Source: Cohnella sp. SGD-V74
GTDB lineage: Bacteria > Bacillota > Bacilli > Paenibacillales > Paenibacillaceae
Assembly (NCBI RefSeq): GCF_003001675.1
Contig: NZ_PVYW01000016.1
Coordinates: 62,001-126,000 of the forward strand
DNA length: 64,000 bases
Reading direction: 5' to 3'
In this document: positions 8,491 to 19,073 of the stretch, in pieces
How the letters are laid out: every line of letters starts with the position of its first letter
Numbering within the stretch: position 1 is the stretch's first letter
The notes under the pieces: model-generated
What the model saw: only the letters and a program-made list of their open reading frames with translations
Database searches by the model: none
What the model was told of the DNA's origin: nothing
Made by a program: the position numbers and the translations under genes

Positions 8491-10125
8491 TTATTTCCAC
8501 AGCTGGACTCGTTCCGCATAATTTTTCGAATAGATTTCCTCGATTTTCTCCGCTTTGTTGGCTTGCAGATTGGCGATCATTTTGTTGTACGCGTTCTCCG
8601 CTTCCGCGGCCGATTCGGCGTAAATCATCGACGTAAAGCCCTTGTCGGTAATATCCTTCACCTTCTGTTCGACAAGAGCGTCGGGCGTTCCGCCGAGCGG
8701 GCCCAAATTGTCGTAGAGCGAAGAGTCCCAGGTCGAATCCTTCATGGAAATCAGGGCGTGAGCGCTGATCGGATCTCTGTCGTACTTGGCCGCGAGATCG
8801 TAAGGCGTTCCGTCCGTGCCGTTGCCGTTCTTGATGAACCAGGTCCATTTCCGGATGCCGGTCGCCTTCGAATATTCGTTCCAGTTGTCCTTAAAGCCTT
8901 GAAGCACTTCGGGCCGAGGCGTATGCTTGCCGTCCTTCATATCCCAATGCGTGCCTTCGAGTCCCCATTGAAGCAAATATTGCCCTTCTTCGCTCACCAG
9001 GAAATCCATCATCTTGATCGTTTCGACGGGATGCTTGTTGGAGACGGTTATGCCGATCGCGTCCCAGCCGAGCGAGCTTCTCGGACCGAACGTGGTCTGC
9101 GAAGGGTCCACGCCGTCCGCGACGACCTTGAACGCGTAGAACTGCTTGTCCGTATCCTCGCCGAATTGCTCCCGCAGCAGACGGTTCGCCTCCGTCGGAA
9201 GTCCGCCTCCCGTTGCGAATACCCTGCCGCTGGTCGTCTTCTGATCGTAGATTTGCGTTTTGTTAACCGCCCATTCCTTGTCCAGTAGTCCCTCGGTTTG
9301 CAGTCCGTTGATGAATTTGATCATTTCCAGATATCGGGGGTGGCGTACGTCCAGCTCCAGCTTGCCGTCGGTCTCGTAATAGCTTTTCATGCCGTACATC
9401 CCTTTGAACGTACCGATAATGGTCGGCATATGATCCGCGTTAAGCGTGAAAGGAATCGAATCTTTGCCGTTTACCGCCGGATATTTCTCTTTGAATTTGC
9501 GCAGCAGGTCGACGAATTCCTCTTGGGTGAAGCTCTCGCCCTTCTCCGCCTTCTCGCCGTAGCCGAATTCTTTCAATACGTCCATTCGCATGTTGATGCT
9601 CCAGTTCGGATCGGGATCCATGCCGTACCAGTTGTTCAGGTAATAGTTTTTGCCGTCCATGTAGCGGCTCTTGTTCAGCACGTCCCCGTACATCGCGGTG
9701 ATGTTGGAGCCGTACTCCTGGATCAGATCGTCGAGCGGAATCAGCGCTCCGGCGGCTATATATTTGTTGACGATGTCGCTGCGGCGGTCCATCAGCACGA
9801 TGTCCGGCAGGTCGTTGCTCGTCAGCATCAGGTTCAGCTTCTCCTCGGGATTGCCCGTCGGCTGCTGAATCTGAAAAGTTATCCCGGTCCGCTTCGTAAT
9901 CTCCTGAGCGACGGGATTATTGAATTGGTCGCCCGTGTTTTTGTCGAAGAACGTCAGCGTGATCGGCTCCTTCGGCTGCTCCGCTCCCGAGTCGGATGGC
10001 TGAACGGAACCCGAATCCGAACCCGACGAGGCCGGCTCGTTCTTGCCCCCGCCCGAGCAGGCCGTCATCACTAGCAGCAGCGCGGCCAGCGCAACCAGCG
10101 ATACTTTTTTGTACTTTCGATTCAT
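8491..10125 (-). CDS. LplA-type carbohydrate-binding lipoprotein
   Basis: 544 residues with a lipoprotein signal (lipobox VMTAC, then SGGG and a Ser/Pro/Glu-rich linker). The mature domain is a long family 1 solute-binding protein like those paired with LplB/LplC permeases in Paenibacillaceae; TGDQFNNPVAQEITKRTGI and NDLPDIVLMDRRSDIVNKY mark its first lobe. It is the last gene of the minus-strand operon permease-permease-GH4-binding protein. No ATPase is encoded nearby, which is normal because this group shares an MsmX-type ATPase encoded elsewhere. An alpha-galactoside ligand is inferred from the GH4 gene. Confidence 0.88.
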   Translation of the reverse strand: MNRKYKKVSLVALAALLLVMTACSGGGKNEPASSGSDSGSVQPSDSGAEQPKEPITLTFFDKNTGDQFNNPVAQEITKRTGITFQIQQPTGNPEEKLNLMLTSNDLPDIVLMDRRSDIVNKYIAAGALIPLDDLIQEYGSNITAMYGDVLNKSRYMDGKNYYLNNWYGMDPDPNWSINMRMDVLKEFGYGEKAEKGESFTQEEFVDLLRKFKEKYPAVNGKDSIPFTLNADHMPTIIGTFKGMYGMKSYYETDGKLELDVRHPRYLEMIKFINGLQTEGLLDKEWAVNKTQIYDQKTTSGRVFATGGGLPTEANRLLREQFGEDTDKQFYAFKVVADGVDPSQTTFGPRSSLGWDAIGITVSNKHPVETIKMMDFLVSEEGQYLLQWGLEGTHWDMKDGKHTPRPEVLQGFKDNWNEYSKATGIRKWTWFIKNGNGTDGTPYDLAAKYDRDPISAHALISMKDSTWDSSLYDNLGPLGGTPDALVEQKVKDITDKGFTSMIYAESAAEAENAYNKMIANLQANKAEKIEEIYSKNYAERVQLWK

Positions 10126-10170
10126 GGAAATTGCCCCCTCATAATATAGGATGAAAATGATGGCTTGCCC

Positions 10171-11466
10171 TTACTTCAGCCAGGGAAGAAAATCCCGGTT
10201 CGCCTCCAGCATCTCGTCGCACATCGCCACGATGTCGTCCAGCGACAGCTCGGCGGAGGTGTGCGGGTCCAGCATCGCGGCATGGTAGACGTGCTCGCGC
10301 TTGCCGGTCAGCGCCGCTTCGATCGTCAGCAGCTGCATGTTGATGTTCGTGCGGTTAAGCGCGGCGCATTGCGGCGGCAGCTCGCCGAAGTAGGTCGGCA
10401 GAATCCCGTTCGCGTTCACCAGACACGGCACCTCGACGCACGCCTTCTCCGGCAGGTTGGAGATCAGCCCGCCCGTATTGCGCACGTTGCCGGCAATTTC
10501 GAATGGCTTGTTCGTCTCCATCGCTTCCATAATATAAGAGGCGTACTCGTGAGAGCGCTCATGCGTCAAGCCGTCGTTTTCGATCAGCTCGTTCACTTCC
10601 TGCCAGTAGGCCGCTTTGCCTTTGCCCCAATTTTTGTACATCTGCGTGGAAATGCCGAATTGCTCCGCCAAACCCGGATAACGATGCTTGTGATAGTAGG
10701 GCACGTATTCGGAAGCGTGGGTGCTCGACTCGGTGACGTAGTAGCCGAACAGTCTCATGAAATCGTAACGCACGCCGTCTTCGTGCGGATACGGCCGCTC
10801 AGCCGCGCGTTTGCGAATTTCCGGGTACAGGTCGACGCCGTTGCGCGTCACTTCGAGCAGCCAGGCCTGATGGTTGATGCCGCCGATCCGCCAGCGCACG
10901 TCGGCTGCGTCCATGCCCAGACCCTCCAGCAGCTCCTTCGCACACGTCTGCACGCTGTGGCAGAGGCCGACCGTCTTGACGCCGGTCGCCTGCTGGACGG
11001 CGCCGGTGATGATCGCCATCGGGTTCGTATAATTGAGCAGCCAGGCGTCGGGACACACCTCTTCAATGTCTCTGGCCATGTCCAGCATGACCGGAATCGT
11101 GCGCAATCCCCGGAACATGCCGCCCATCCCTAGCGTATCCGCAAACGTCTGGTACAAGCCGTATTTTTCCGGAATCTCGAAGTCCGACATGATCGACGGG
11201 ACCAGCTCGCCGACCGTAATCGCATTGATGATGTAGTCCGCGCCCCTCAGCGCCTCCTTCCGGTCGGAATAGGCCGTAATGGTCGCCTTGTTGCCGAGAT
11301 TGGCGTTGAGCGTCGTCAGCATGCGCAGAGACTGGTTCATCCGCGCCTCGTCGATGTCGTACAGCGCGAGATGGGAGTCGGCCAGCGACGGCGTTCTCAT
11401 GCAGTCTCCCAAAATATTTTTGGCGAATATCGAGCTTCCCGCTCCGATGAAAGTAATTTTCGGCAT
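10171..11466 (-). CDS. melA: GH4 alpha-galactosidase (MelA type)
   Basis: 431-residue NAD- and metal-dependent GH4 glycosidase. The NAD-binding start is MPKITFIGAGSSIFAKNILG; NYTNPMAI and GLCHSVQ follow, then GGINHQAWLL. GH4 subgroups are told apart by the CHxx motif: CHSV is the alpha-galactosidase signature, while CHGx marks the LplD alpha-galacturonidases that share this operon layout in Bacillus. I therefore call MelA rather than LplD. It would hydrolyse imported melibiose- or raffinose-type sugars in the cytosol. It lies between the second permease and the binding lipoprotein genes. Confidence 0.85.
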   Translation of the reverse strand: MPKITFIGAGSSIFAKNILGDCMRTPSLADSHLALYDIDEARMNQSLRMLTTLNANLGNKATITAYSDRKEALRGADYIINAITVGELVPSIMSDFEIPEKYGLYQTFADTLGMGGMFRGLRTIPVMLDMARDIEEVCPDAWLLNYTNPMAIITGAVQQATGVKTVGLCHSVQTCAKELLEGLGMDAADVRWRIGGINHQAWLLEVTRNGVDLYPEIRKRAAERPYPHEDGVRYDFMRLFGYYVTESSTHASEYVPYYHKHRYPGLAEQFGISTQMYKNWGKGKAAYWQEVNELIENDGLTHERSHEYASYIMEAMETNKPFEIAGNVRNTGGLISNLPEKACVEVPCLVNANGILPTYFGELPPQCAALNRTNINMQLLTIEAALTGKREHVYHAAMLDPHTSAELSLDDIVAMCDEMLEANRDFLPWLK

Positions 11467-11486
11467 ATCGAATGCCTCCTTGAGGG

Positions 11487-12380
11487 TTAGTTTTTGACGG
11501 CTCCCAGCAGCATGCCTTTAAGGAAGAACCGCTGCACGAAAGGGTAAACAAGAATAATAGGCAAGGTGGCGACCATCGTTACCGTCATGCGAATGCTCTC
11601 GCCCGTAACCGGAATTTTCTTGGCTTCGTTGGCGAGCTGCTGCGCATCGTTAAGCATGTCTCCGGTTTGATATTGGTTAAGAATCTTCACCAGCACGGCC
11701 TGCAGCGTCTTGAGGTCCGGATTGTACGTGTAGATGTACGAATCGTACCAGGCGTTCCAATGATAAATAGCCGAGAACAATGCTACGGTGGCCAGCACGG
11801 GAACGCATACCGGCAAAATGACTTTAACGAAGATCCGCACGTCGTTGGCGCCGTCGATCTGGGCCGATTCCTCCAGCTCCCTCGGCAGCTCCTCCATGAA
11901 GGTGCGGATCAGAATCATCCAGAAAATATTGATCAGTCCCGGAAAGAGAAAGACCAGGAAGTTGTCGATCAGGCCCAGCGATTTCACGATCATATAAGTG
12001 GGGATCAGACCGCCGCTGAAATACATCGTGAAGACGAAAAATAAATTGACGAATCGGCTCCCGACCAGATCCTTCTTGCTTAACACGTAGGCGAGCAGGG
12101 CGATGCAGAAAACCGACAGCGGCACTCCAAGCAGCGTACGGAGCAGCGTCACTTTAACCGACGTTGTGATCTCCGGATTCGAGAATACGGCGGCATAGCT
12201 TTCCAGGCTAATGTCGCGGGGCCAGAGCAGAAATCCGCCCCTTAAGGAATCGGTTCCGTCGTTGATCGACAGGACGAAAATTTGCCAAAAGGGGAAAAAG
12301 GTCACGATGAACAGCATACTCAGAAATCCGTACAACAAAATGCGGCCCGACCAGCTCATCAGCGTATCCCGGCTTATCAT
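11487..12380 (-). CDS. LplC/YtcP-type carbohydrate ABC permease
   Basis: 297 residues with six membrane segments and the EAA-type loop LPRELEESAQIDGANDVRIF. It ends VYPFVQRFFLKGMLLGAVKN, the usual MalG/LplC ending. It is the second gene of the operon and partners the LplB-type permease whose stop lies 13 bp before its start. Substrate specificity comes from the lipoprotein; alpha-galactosides are inferred. Confidence 0.92.
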   Translation of the reverse strand: MISRDTLMSWSGRILLYGFLSMLFIVTFFPFWQIFVLSINDGTDSLRGGFLLWPRDISLESYAAVFSNPEITTSVKVTLLRTLLGVPLSVFCIALLAYVLSKKDLVGSRFVNLFFVFTMYFSGGLIPTYMIVKSLGLIDNFLVFLFPGLINIFWMILIRTFMEELPRELEESAQIDGANDVRIFVKVILPVCVPVLATVALFSAIYHWNAWYDSYIYTYNPDLKTLQAVLVKILNQYQTGDMLNDAQQLANEAKKIPVTGESIRMTVTMVATLPIILVYPFVQRFFLKGMLLGAVKN

Positions 12381-12393
12381 GTTTCCCTCCTCC

Positions 12394-13350
12394 TTAGAAC
12401 AGCGAATTATTGTTCATGCGTCGGGCCAGAGAGTTAACGCCTAGCACCATGATGAAAGCGACGATCGACTTGAACAAGCCAACGGCCGAGGCGTAGGAGA
12501 ACATCCCGTTCTGGATGCCGTAGCGGAAGGAATACGTATCGATGACGTCGGAATAATCGCGATTAAGCGAATTGCCCAGCAGGAAATATTGGTCGAATCC
12601 CGTATTGACGATATTCCCTACGGCAAGAATAAGCAAAATGACGATCGTCGGCTTCAGCAGAGGCAGCGTGATATGGACGATCTGCTTCACTCTCGTTGCT
12701 CCGTCCACTTTGGCGGCCTCGTACAACTCGGGGTTGATCGAGGCGATGGCGGCTAAATAGATGATCGAACTATAGCCCATTTCCTTCCACGTATTGGCTC
12801 CGGCGACAATCCCCCAAAAATATTTTCCTTCCTGCAGGAACAGCACGCTTTCCTTGGTCAGTCCAAACAGCTTCAGCAGTTCGTTGACGACGCCGTCCGC
12901 GGACAGCAAGGTGACGAATATATTCGCCGCGATGACCCATGAGATAAAGTACGGCATGTAGGACGCCGTCTGGACGATGCGCTTGAAGGCTGCGCTTCCG
13001 ACTTCGTTCAGCGCCACGGCGATGAGGATTGGAACCAGGAAGCCGATTCCGATCGTCAGCAGGCTCGATACCAAGGTGTTCCTCATGATCAGGAAAAAAT
13101 CGTCTCCCGCGAAGAAAAGCGTGAACCACTGAAAACCGACGAATTCGCTGCTCAGGAAAGACGACCAGAAGTTTCCGAGAGTCGGCTTATAGTCCACGAA
13201 GGCCATGTACAAACCCAGCATCGGCCCGTAGGAGAACAGAATCGCCCAGATGAATCCGGGGACGAGCATGAGGTAGAGATAACGCTGCTTGAGTATTTTT
13301 CTGCGCCATTTGGATTTTGTCGTCTGATGGATCGCATTGATAGGAATCAC
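12394..13350 (-). CDS. LplB-type carbohydrate ABC permease
   Basis: Six-segment permease with EAA loop ELYEAAKVDGATRVKQIVHI, partner of the LplC-type permease. The start is unsettled. The frame is open up to a TTG at 13518 with no ribosome site and about 56 non-family residues. GTG 13350 gives 318 residues, equal to Bacillus LplB, but it overlaps its own GAGGTG. An ATG at 13337 has ideal spacing from that GAGGTG but is out of frame. Either a non-ATG start is used or the 5' end holds a small frameshift. First gene of the operon. Confidence 0.85.
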   Translation of the reverse strand: MIPINAIHQTTKSKWRRKILKQRYLYLMLVPGFIWAILFSYGPMLGLYMAFVDYKPTLGNFWSSFLSSEFVGFQWFTLFFAGDDFFLIMRNTLVSSLLTIGIGFLVPILIAVALNEVGSAAFKRIVQTASYMPYFISWVIAANIFVTLLSADGVVNELLKLFGLTKESVLFLQEGKYFWGIVAGANTWKEMGYSSIIYLAAIASINPELYEAAKVDGATRVKQIVHITLPLLKPTIVILLILAVGNIVNTGFDQYFLLGNSLNRDYSDVIDTYSFRYGIQNGMFSYASAVGLFKSIVAFIMVLGVNSLARRMNNNSLF

Positions 13351-13463
13351 CTCGTTTCGTAAGCGCCGGCCGCTTGTCTCTATTATTGAGCCGCCGGATC
13401 GCGATATCCATAACGAGTTCCACTGATTTATACCGCAAACGAACGAACCTTCTCCGGAGCGAA

Positions 13464-13493
13464 TTGACAGGCGTTTTACGCGAGTGGGATACT
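13464..13493 (+). promoter_or_regulatory. promoter of the YesN/YesM-type regulator genes
   Basis: TTGACA (13464-13469), 18-bp spacer, GATACT (13488-13493), 40 bp before the response regulator start. The upstream bases also serve as the divergent leader of the sugar-uptake operon. Confidence 0.5.
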
Positions 13494-13532
13494 TAGAATC
13501 ATTCAAATCGCGCGACAAGGGGCGAAATCGGG

Positions 13533-15116
13533 ATGTATACGATCCTACTGGTGGATGACGAGCGTCTGGAACTGGACACCTTGCAGAATTTCGTGCCTTG
13601 GTCGGAAATGGGCTTCGAGATCGCGGGAACGGCCAAGAACGGGAAAGAAGCTTTGGCCAAAATCGGCGACTTGCTCCCGGATGTCGTCATTACGGACGTC
13701 AAAATGCCTATCATGGACGGAATAGAATTCGCGGCGATCGCCCGCGGGCTTCTTCCCCATCTTAAAATCGTTTTCCTAAGCGGCCACGATGACTTTCTTT
13801 TCGTGAAATCCGCCCTGCATGTGGAAGCGATGGGGTATTTGCTTAAGCCGCTCAATATGGGGGAACTACGGGATCTGATGGAGAAGGTCAAGCTGAAATG
13901 CGCGGACGAGCAGCGGGTTAAGCTTTCCTCCCGCGCTCTGGCGATCCAATATATTAAGGATCTGCTGAGCGGAAAGGACGGGCTCGCCCGAAAATCGAAG
14001 GCGGAAGAAATTTTAAGCTTGAATCTTGAGCCGCTGGCTTCCAAAACCGGAAAATTCATTTTTTCTTTAATTACAATCGATGAATACGCGGCCTTGTCTA
14101 GGTATGTGCCCGACGGCCTTTCCCTTATTGCGCGCATTGAGAGCGAGATCGGACGGCTGGCGAGCGGACGCGGCGCATTGGTCGTCTCCCTGAGCGAACG
14201 CCAGCATCTCTCCATCAGCGCCAACGAGCCGACGGAGGACGTACTCCCTTGGTATCGGGAGCTGGGCGCCTTGTCCCAATGGATCACGCTGTGCTCCAGG
14301 CCGCGGCCGGAGAAGCTTGAACGGCTTTTCGATCTGTTCCAAGGCTTGACGGAGCTGCGGGATCGTCATGTTTTCCTGTACGGGGCCGGTCATTTGATCG
14401 TTGCGGACGAGTCGGCGGAACGGAATGCCCTGCAAGCCTCCTCCGTCGCCGAGCGGGGGAAGATCCTCTCCGTCGATGCCTTGCACGCGAATATCCGTCA
14501 AAGGAATCCGCAGGCGGCCGCGGCTTGGATTCGGGATTATTTCTCATCCCTGGCGGTGGAAGAAGCAAGCGCGTGCATCGAGCCTGTCGAGCAAGCCTGC
14601 TTAAGGCTTTTGGATCAAATCTACGAGGAGCATGTCACGGCCCACCTCGGAGTAAAAGAAAAGATGGAGGACAAAGCGGTGTTGATCGGCAAGCTTTCCG
14701 TCATCGAAAGCGTGCCTTACATGGAGCAGACGATCCGCAAAACCGTGCTGAAGCTGATCGAATGCGTCGCGGAGCAGGAAACGGACAAGCATGCGGTAAC
14801 GGTCAGCCAGCTTAAGAAGCTGATCGCGGAACAATATGCCCAACCTCTTACGATCGAATATTTGGCGGAGCGGGTGTTCATGTCTCCGAATTATTTGCGC
14901 ACCATTTTCAAGGAGCATACGGGCAGCACCGTTCTCGAATATTTGACGCAGATCAGAATGGAGCGCGCGTCGGACATGCTGCGGAGCAGCGCGCTCAAAA
15001 TCCATGAGATTTCGGCCAAAGTCGGCTACGAGAATCCATCCCATTTCTGCGCGATTTTCCTCAAGAGAACGGGAGTTACGCCCAACCAATACCGCAAACA
15101 AACGTTAAGGCTGTGA
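13533..15116 (+). CDS. YesN-type response regulator with AraC HTH
   Basis: 527 residues. The receiver occupies residues 1-125: ILLVDDERLELDTLQNFV, phospho-acceptor Asp55 in VVITDVKMPIMDG, and Lys in YLLKPL. A long linker follows, then a C-terminal AraC/XylS double HTH (TIEYLAERVFMSPNYLRTIF, then ISAKVGYENPSHFCAIF). This is the standard partner of YesM-type kinases and lies 4 bp upstream of one. Its position, divergent from the alpha-galactoside operon, makes that operon the likely target. Confidence 0.93.
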   Translation: MYTILLVDDERLELDTLQNFVPWSEMGFEIAGTAKNGKEALAKIGDLLPDVVITDVKMPIMDGIEFAAIARGLLPHLKIVFLSGHDDFLFVKSALHVEAMGYLLKPLNMGELRDLMEKVKLKCADEQRVKLSSRALAIQYIKDLLSGKDGLARKSKAEEILSLNLEPLASKTGKFIFSLITIDEYAALSRYVPDGLSLIARIESEIGRLASGRGALVVSLSERQHLSISANEPTEDVLPWYRELGALSQWITLCSRPRPEKLERLFDLFQGLTELRDRHVFLYGAGHLIVADESAERNALQASSVAERGKILSVDALHANIRQRNPQAAAAWIRDYFSSLAVEEASACIEPVEQACLRLLDQIYEEHVTAHLGVKEKMEDKAVLIGKLSVIESVPYMEQTIRKTVLKLIECVAEQETDKHAVTVSQLKKLIAEQYAQPLTIEYLAERVFMSPNYLRTIFKEHTGSTVLEYLTQIRMERASDMLRSSALKIHEISAKVGYENPSHFCAIFLKRTGVTPNQYRKQTLRL

Positions 15117-15120
15117 AACT

Positions 15121-16860
15121 ATGCTGCGGAAGATCAAAACCTTTTTCATGAATTTGCCGCTCCGGGGGAAGCTGCTCGTCCTCTTCCTGTTCGCATCGGT
15201 TATTCCTCTGCTCTTCGTTTCTTTCTATTCCTATTCCGTCACTGAACGACAGTTGGTCAGTCAGACGCACGAAAACATGCACTCGATGAACTCCCAAATC
15301 AACAACAACATCGAGAATCGCCTGGAAACGTATAAGCAAATTTCGAGTCTGCTCTATATGGACACGACCTTGAAGGAATATCTCTCCCAGACGTACGACA
15401 AGAGTATCGAGTTCGTGGAAGCTTACGACTATATTAACGATCTGTTATACGGAGTTATGGCGGCCAATGCCGATATTCACGCGATTACTCTGTACCCGTA
15501 CAACGAGACGATTCCGAGCGACGGGTTATTCGTCAAGCACGTCGACGAGCGGCTGAGATCTCAAAGCTGGTACGAAAAGCTGTCGAAATCGTACGGGGAT
15601 GCGATCTACAGTATTGTGAACAGTGACGAAGCGATCTTCACATTGGCCAGATTGCTGAATAACCACAGACTGCAATATCCCTACGGGATCCTCACGATCG
15701 ACATTAAAGAAAACGTGCTATATTCGCTCTACGAGAAGGAAACGTTAAACAAAGACATTTACATCATAAACGCCGACGGAATCGTTCTCTCGGCCAAAAA
15801 CAAGGAGCAAATCTCCAAACCGCTGTCCTCCCTCATCGGGTCCGGCCCGTGGGAGAACGGGAACGTAGGCACATTCGAAACGGATATCGACGGGGCGCAA
15901 TCGCTGATCGTGTTCAACAGCATGAAGTTCGGCTGGAAGACGGTGTCCGTCGTACCGCTCAGCCTCGTCTTATCCGACGTCCAGCAGGCGACCAATCGGA
16001 TGCTGCTCATCTCCGGCTTAAGCGTCGTGCTGGCGGTTGCGCTTATTTTCCTGACCTCGCGCTATTTTTCGAATCGCTTCCAGACACTCTACCGTTACAT
16101 TCGCAAAGTGGAGAACGAGGATTTCATTTTCGATGTCCAGGGCTGGGGAAGGGACGAGGTCGGACAGCTTGCCGAAGCTTTTCACTCCATGAGACGCCGA
16201 TTAAACGAGCTGATTAACGAAGTGTACAAGAAGGAAATTTTGAAGAAGGAGGCCGAACTATACGCGCTCCAAAGCCAGATCAACCCGCACTTTCTGTACA
16301 ATACGCTGTCGATTATCTCGTCCCTCGCACTCCGCAATCATGATCCCGAGGTCGGGAGAGTCGTGTCCCATCTCTCCAATTTCTACAAGACGTCTCTCAA
16401 TAAGGGGAAAAAGAACATTCTCGTGCAGAAGGAACTGGAGATTACCCGTCACTATATCGCGATTCAGCAGACGAGGTTCGAGAATTTATTTCACGTGCAT
16501 TGGCAGATCGACGAATCGTTATATCCTTATCTGACCTTAAAGCTGATGCTGCAGCCTTTCGTGGAGAATGCCATTCTGCACGCAGTATGGGACGACAATC
16601 ACTCTTTGAATATCGTTATCCGCCTGTTTCGCGAAGCCGACGGGATGATCTTCGAGGTCGTTGACGACGGCGCCGGAATGACCGCGGAGCAAGCGAACAA
16701 CGCTTTGCAATCCCATATGGACGCAGGCTACGGCATACGCAATGTCCACGAGCGGATTCAACTGGCTTACGGGCCCGGCTACGGCATCGAGCTGTTCAGC
16801 AGAAGGGGGATCGGGACTCAGGTTAGAATAAAGCTCCCCTTGCATGCGGGCATGCAGTAA
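15121..16860 (+). CDS. YesM-type sensor histidine kinase
   Basis: 579 residues. Membrane segment near residues 18-38, a ~250-residue extracytoplasmic Cache-like sensor, a second segment near 298-318, HAMP, then the His_kinase domain with phospho-acceptor His390 in QINPHFLYNTLSIIS. The HATPase C-terminal part includes EVVDDGAGMTAEQ and GYGIRNVHERIQLAYG. It should sense an external sugar, perhaps through the binding lipoprotein, and phosphorylate the regulator encoded just upstream. A hairpin GCATGC-GG-GCATGC lies in its last codons. Confidence 0.93.
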   Translation: MLRKIKTFFMNLPLRGKLLVLFLFASVIPLLFVSFYSYSVTERQLVSQTHENMHSMNSQINNNIENRLETYKQISSLLYMDTTLKEYLSQTYDKSIEFVEAYDYINDLLYGVMAANADIHAITLYPYNETIPSDGLFVKHVDERLRSQSWYEKLSKSYGDAIYSIVNSDEAIFTLARLLNNHRLQYPYGILTIDIKENVLYSLYEKETLNKDIYIINADGIVLSAKNKEQISKPLSSLIGSGPWENGNVGTFETDIDGAQSLIVFNSMKFGWKTVSVVPLSLVLSDVQQATNRMLLISGLSVVLAVALIFLTSRYFSNRFQTLYRYIRKVENEDFIFDVQGWGRDEVGQLAEAFHSMRRRLNELINEVYKKEILKKEAELYALQSQINPHFLYNTLSIISSLALRNHDPEVGRVVSHLSNFYKTSLNKGKKNILVQKELEITRHYIAIQQTRFENLFHVHWQIDESLYPYLTLKLMLQPFVENAILHAVWDDNHSLNIVIRLFREADGMIFEVVDDGAGMTAEQANNALQSHMDAGYGIRNVHERIQLAYGPGYGIELFSRRGIGTQVRIKLPLHAGMQ

Positions 16861-16904
16861 AACCAAAGCTTTACTCGCTCGCCCCTTCCTCCGTTGTATG
16901 GAAT

Positions 16905-16919
16905 TGTCAAGCGCTTGCA
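16905..16919. promoter_or_regulatory. LacI/CcpA-like palindrome
   Basis: TGTCAAGCGCTTGCA, with a perfect 10-bp core CAAGCGCTTG, lies about 105 bp before the sensor kinase gene at 17026. It resembles LacI-family operators but mismatches the cre consensus at several positions. Confidence 0.3.
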
Positions 16920-17025
16920 AAGGCGACGAACTGCGCAAAAATTCAACACCGCTGTTGGAAAATGATACAGATCGAGGGCGGAAGTTGCCATTGTAGGCGC
17001 AAGACGGGAGGTGTACAATGCTGGT

Positions 17026-19073
17026 ATGAAAATGACCCGGAAATTCCTGCTCGTCTTCGTGCTGATCCTGTTTTTGCCCATCGTGGCCATCCACCAGGGC
17101 ATCGTTCGTTACTCGGAGAAGGTCATGGAGGCCAACATCATCGAAAACAACGAGATCATGGCCGAACTGATCGTCAACCGGATGAACAGCGAGATGAACG
17201 ACGTCGTCTCGCAGCTTCAGCTTGTCGCCGGACTGTCGGACCGGCACGAGCTTAATCCGTCCGCGATGTACGCCAGAGCCAAGCAGGCGATCTCCAAGAG
17301 CACGATCATCCAATCGATTTATTTTCTGGACACGGACCGCCGCATGCTGTTCGAGGCGCCGTTTCGGCCGATCGTGGAGGATACGGCCTACGACTATCCG
17401 AAGTTCGAGCATGTCAAATGGAGTTATACGTATGTCGTTACCGGGTTGATCTCCAATGTTCGCTCCGAAAAAACGGTGACGGTCGCCATTCCCGTCTTTT
17501 ACGACGACCGCCGGTTTCTCGGCGTGCTGGTGGCGGAACTGAGCCGCAACTTCCTGTCCAACATACTCAGAAGCACGAGCGAGACGCGCGAAGGCTTCAG
17601 CTTCATTATCGACGGCGAGGGCAAAGTAATCGCGTCCACCAGCGACGACGATTGGAACCTCGATTTCTCGGGCGAGCCGATCGTCCGGCTGCTGCTGAAG
17701 GGCGACTCGGGCTCCGTTCAGGAGGCTTACCGAGGCGAGCCGAGCGTCATGACGTACCAGACGATGCGGGAAAATTGGGGACTCGCGCTGGGCGTTCCGG
17801 AGAAATTCGCTTTCTCATCGGTGCAAACGCTTTCGAAAGCGCTCACTTACAGCTTTCTCGGCATTTTCGGACTGATCGTCTGTCTCGTGCTCTTCGGCGG
17901 CCGCCAGATTCTCATTCCGATTCTTAAAGTGACCAAGTTCGCCCAGCGCATTCAGAGCCAGAAGGCGCCGCAGCCGCTCCCCGAGCCGCTGACGAAACGA
18001 AGGGACGAGATCGGAGAGCTGCTTCGGGCGTTCCAGGACATGGGGGAACGGGTCGACCGCAGCCATCGCTTTCTGAAGGAGATTATCGAAGGCATTCCTT
18101 ACGCGCTCATTACGCTTAACGCCATGGGAGAAGTGACCCGGGTGAACCGAAAATGGGTCGAGCTGTTCGGCTTGTCCGAAGCCGAATGGGAAGGCAAGCG
18201 GCTGGCCGAGCTTCCCGGCTACGAATTTCTGACCGCGGCTCCTGGCTCCGGCGAGAAGGAAGCGACGTGGACAGGCGGAGACGGAGCGACGCGCGTGCTG
18301 AGCGTCGTTACCGCGTCTTTCTATGACGGGCTGCTTGCGGTCGTGCAGGATATTTCGCAGATCCGTATGCTCGAGTCGCACGTGAAGCAGAGCGAGCAGC
18401 TCGCGCTGATCGGACAGATAACGGCGGGCATCGCCCACGAATTGAAAAATCCGCTCGCCGTTCTCTCCAGCTCCTCGGAGCTGCTTAGAGAGGAGATCGA
18501 GCTGCGGCCGGATTCGGAGTGGGTGCCCACGCTCGTGCAAGATATCGACGACGAGATCGCGAGAATGACGTCTATCGTCAACGAATTTTTGACGCTCGCC
18601 AGAACGAGGAAGGAAGCGGACGTCCCCGTACAGCTCGACGAGCTGCTGAACCGGGTGCTGCATCTGCTGCGGATCAAGTTCAACGAGCTCGGCATAACGG
18701 TACGGCGCGACTATGCGGACGCCGTTCCGGTCATCGAGGGCAAGACGAACAAGCTGATCCAGGTGTTTCTGAATCTGCTCGTGAACAGCATGGAGGCGAT
18801 GCCCCAAGGCGGCGCGGTCGATATCGGAATTTCCGTCTCGGAGGAGGAAGTATGCGTCGAGATCGCCGATGAAGGGGACGGCATATCCGAAGAGCATCTG
18901 GAATGGCTGTTTAATCCGTTTTTCTCGACGAAGGAGAACGGCAACGGACTGGGGCTGTCCATCGCCCGCGACATTATGAAAGAGCACGGCGGAACGTTGG
19001 AAATGAGCAGCGCAACAAACAAGGGAACGGCGGTCCGCTGCCGCTTCCCGCTTAACCGGAAGGAGGGATTGGC

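Noticed and set aside
10171..11466. LplD alpha-galacturonidase
   Set aside because: Operon layout is like lplABCD, but the GH4 motif is CHSV, the alpha-galactosidase type, not CHGx.
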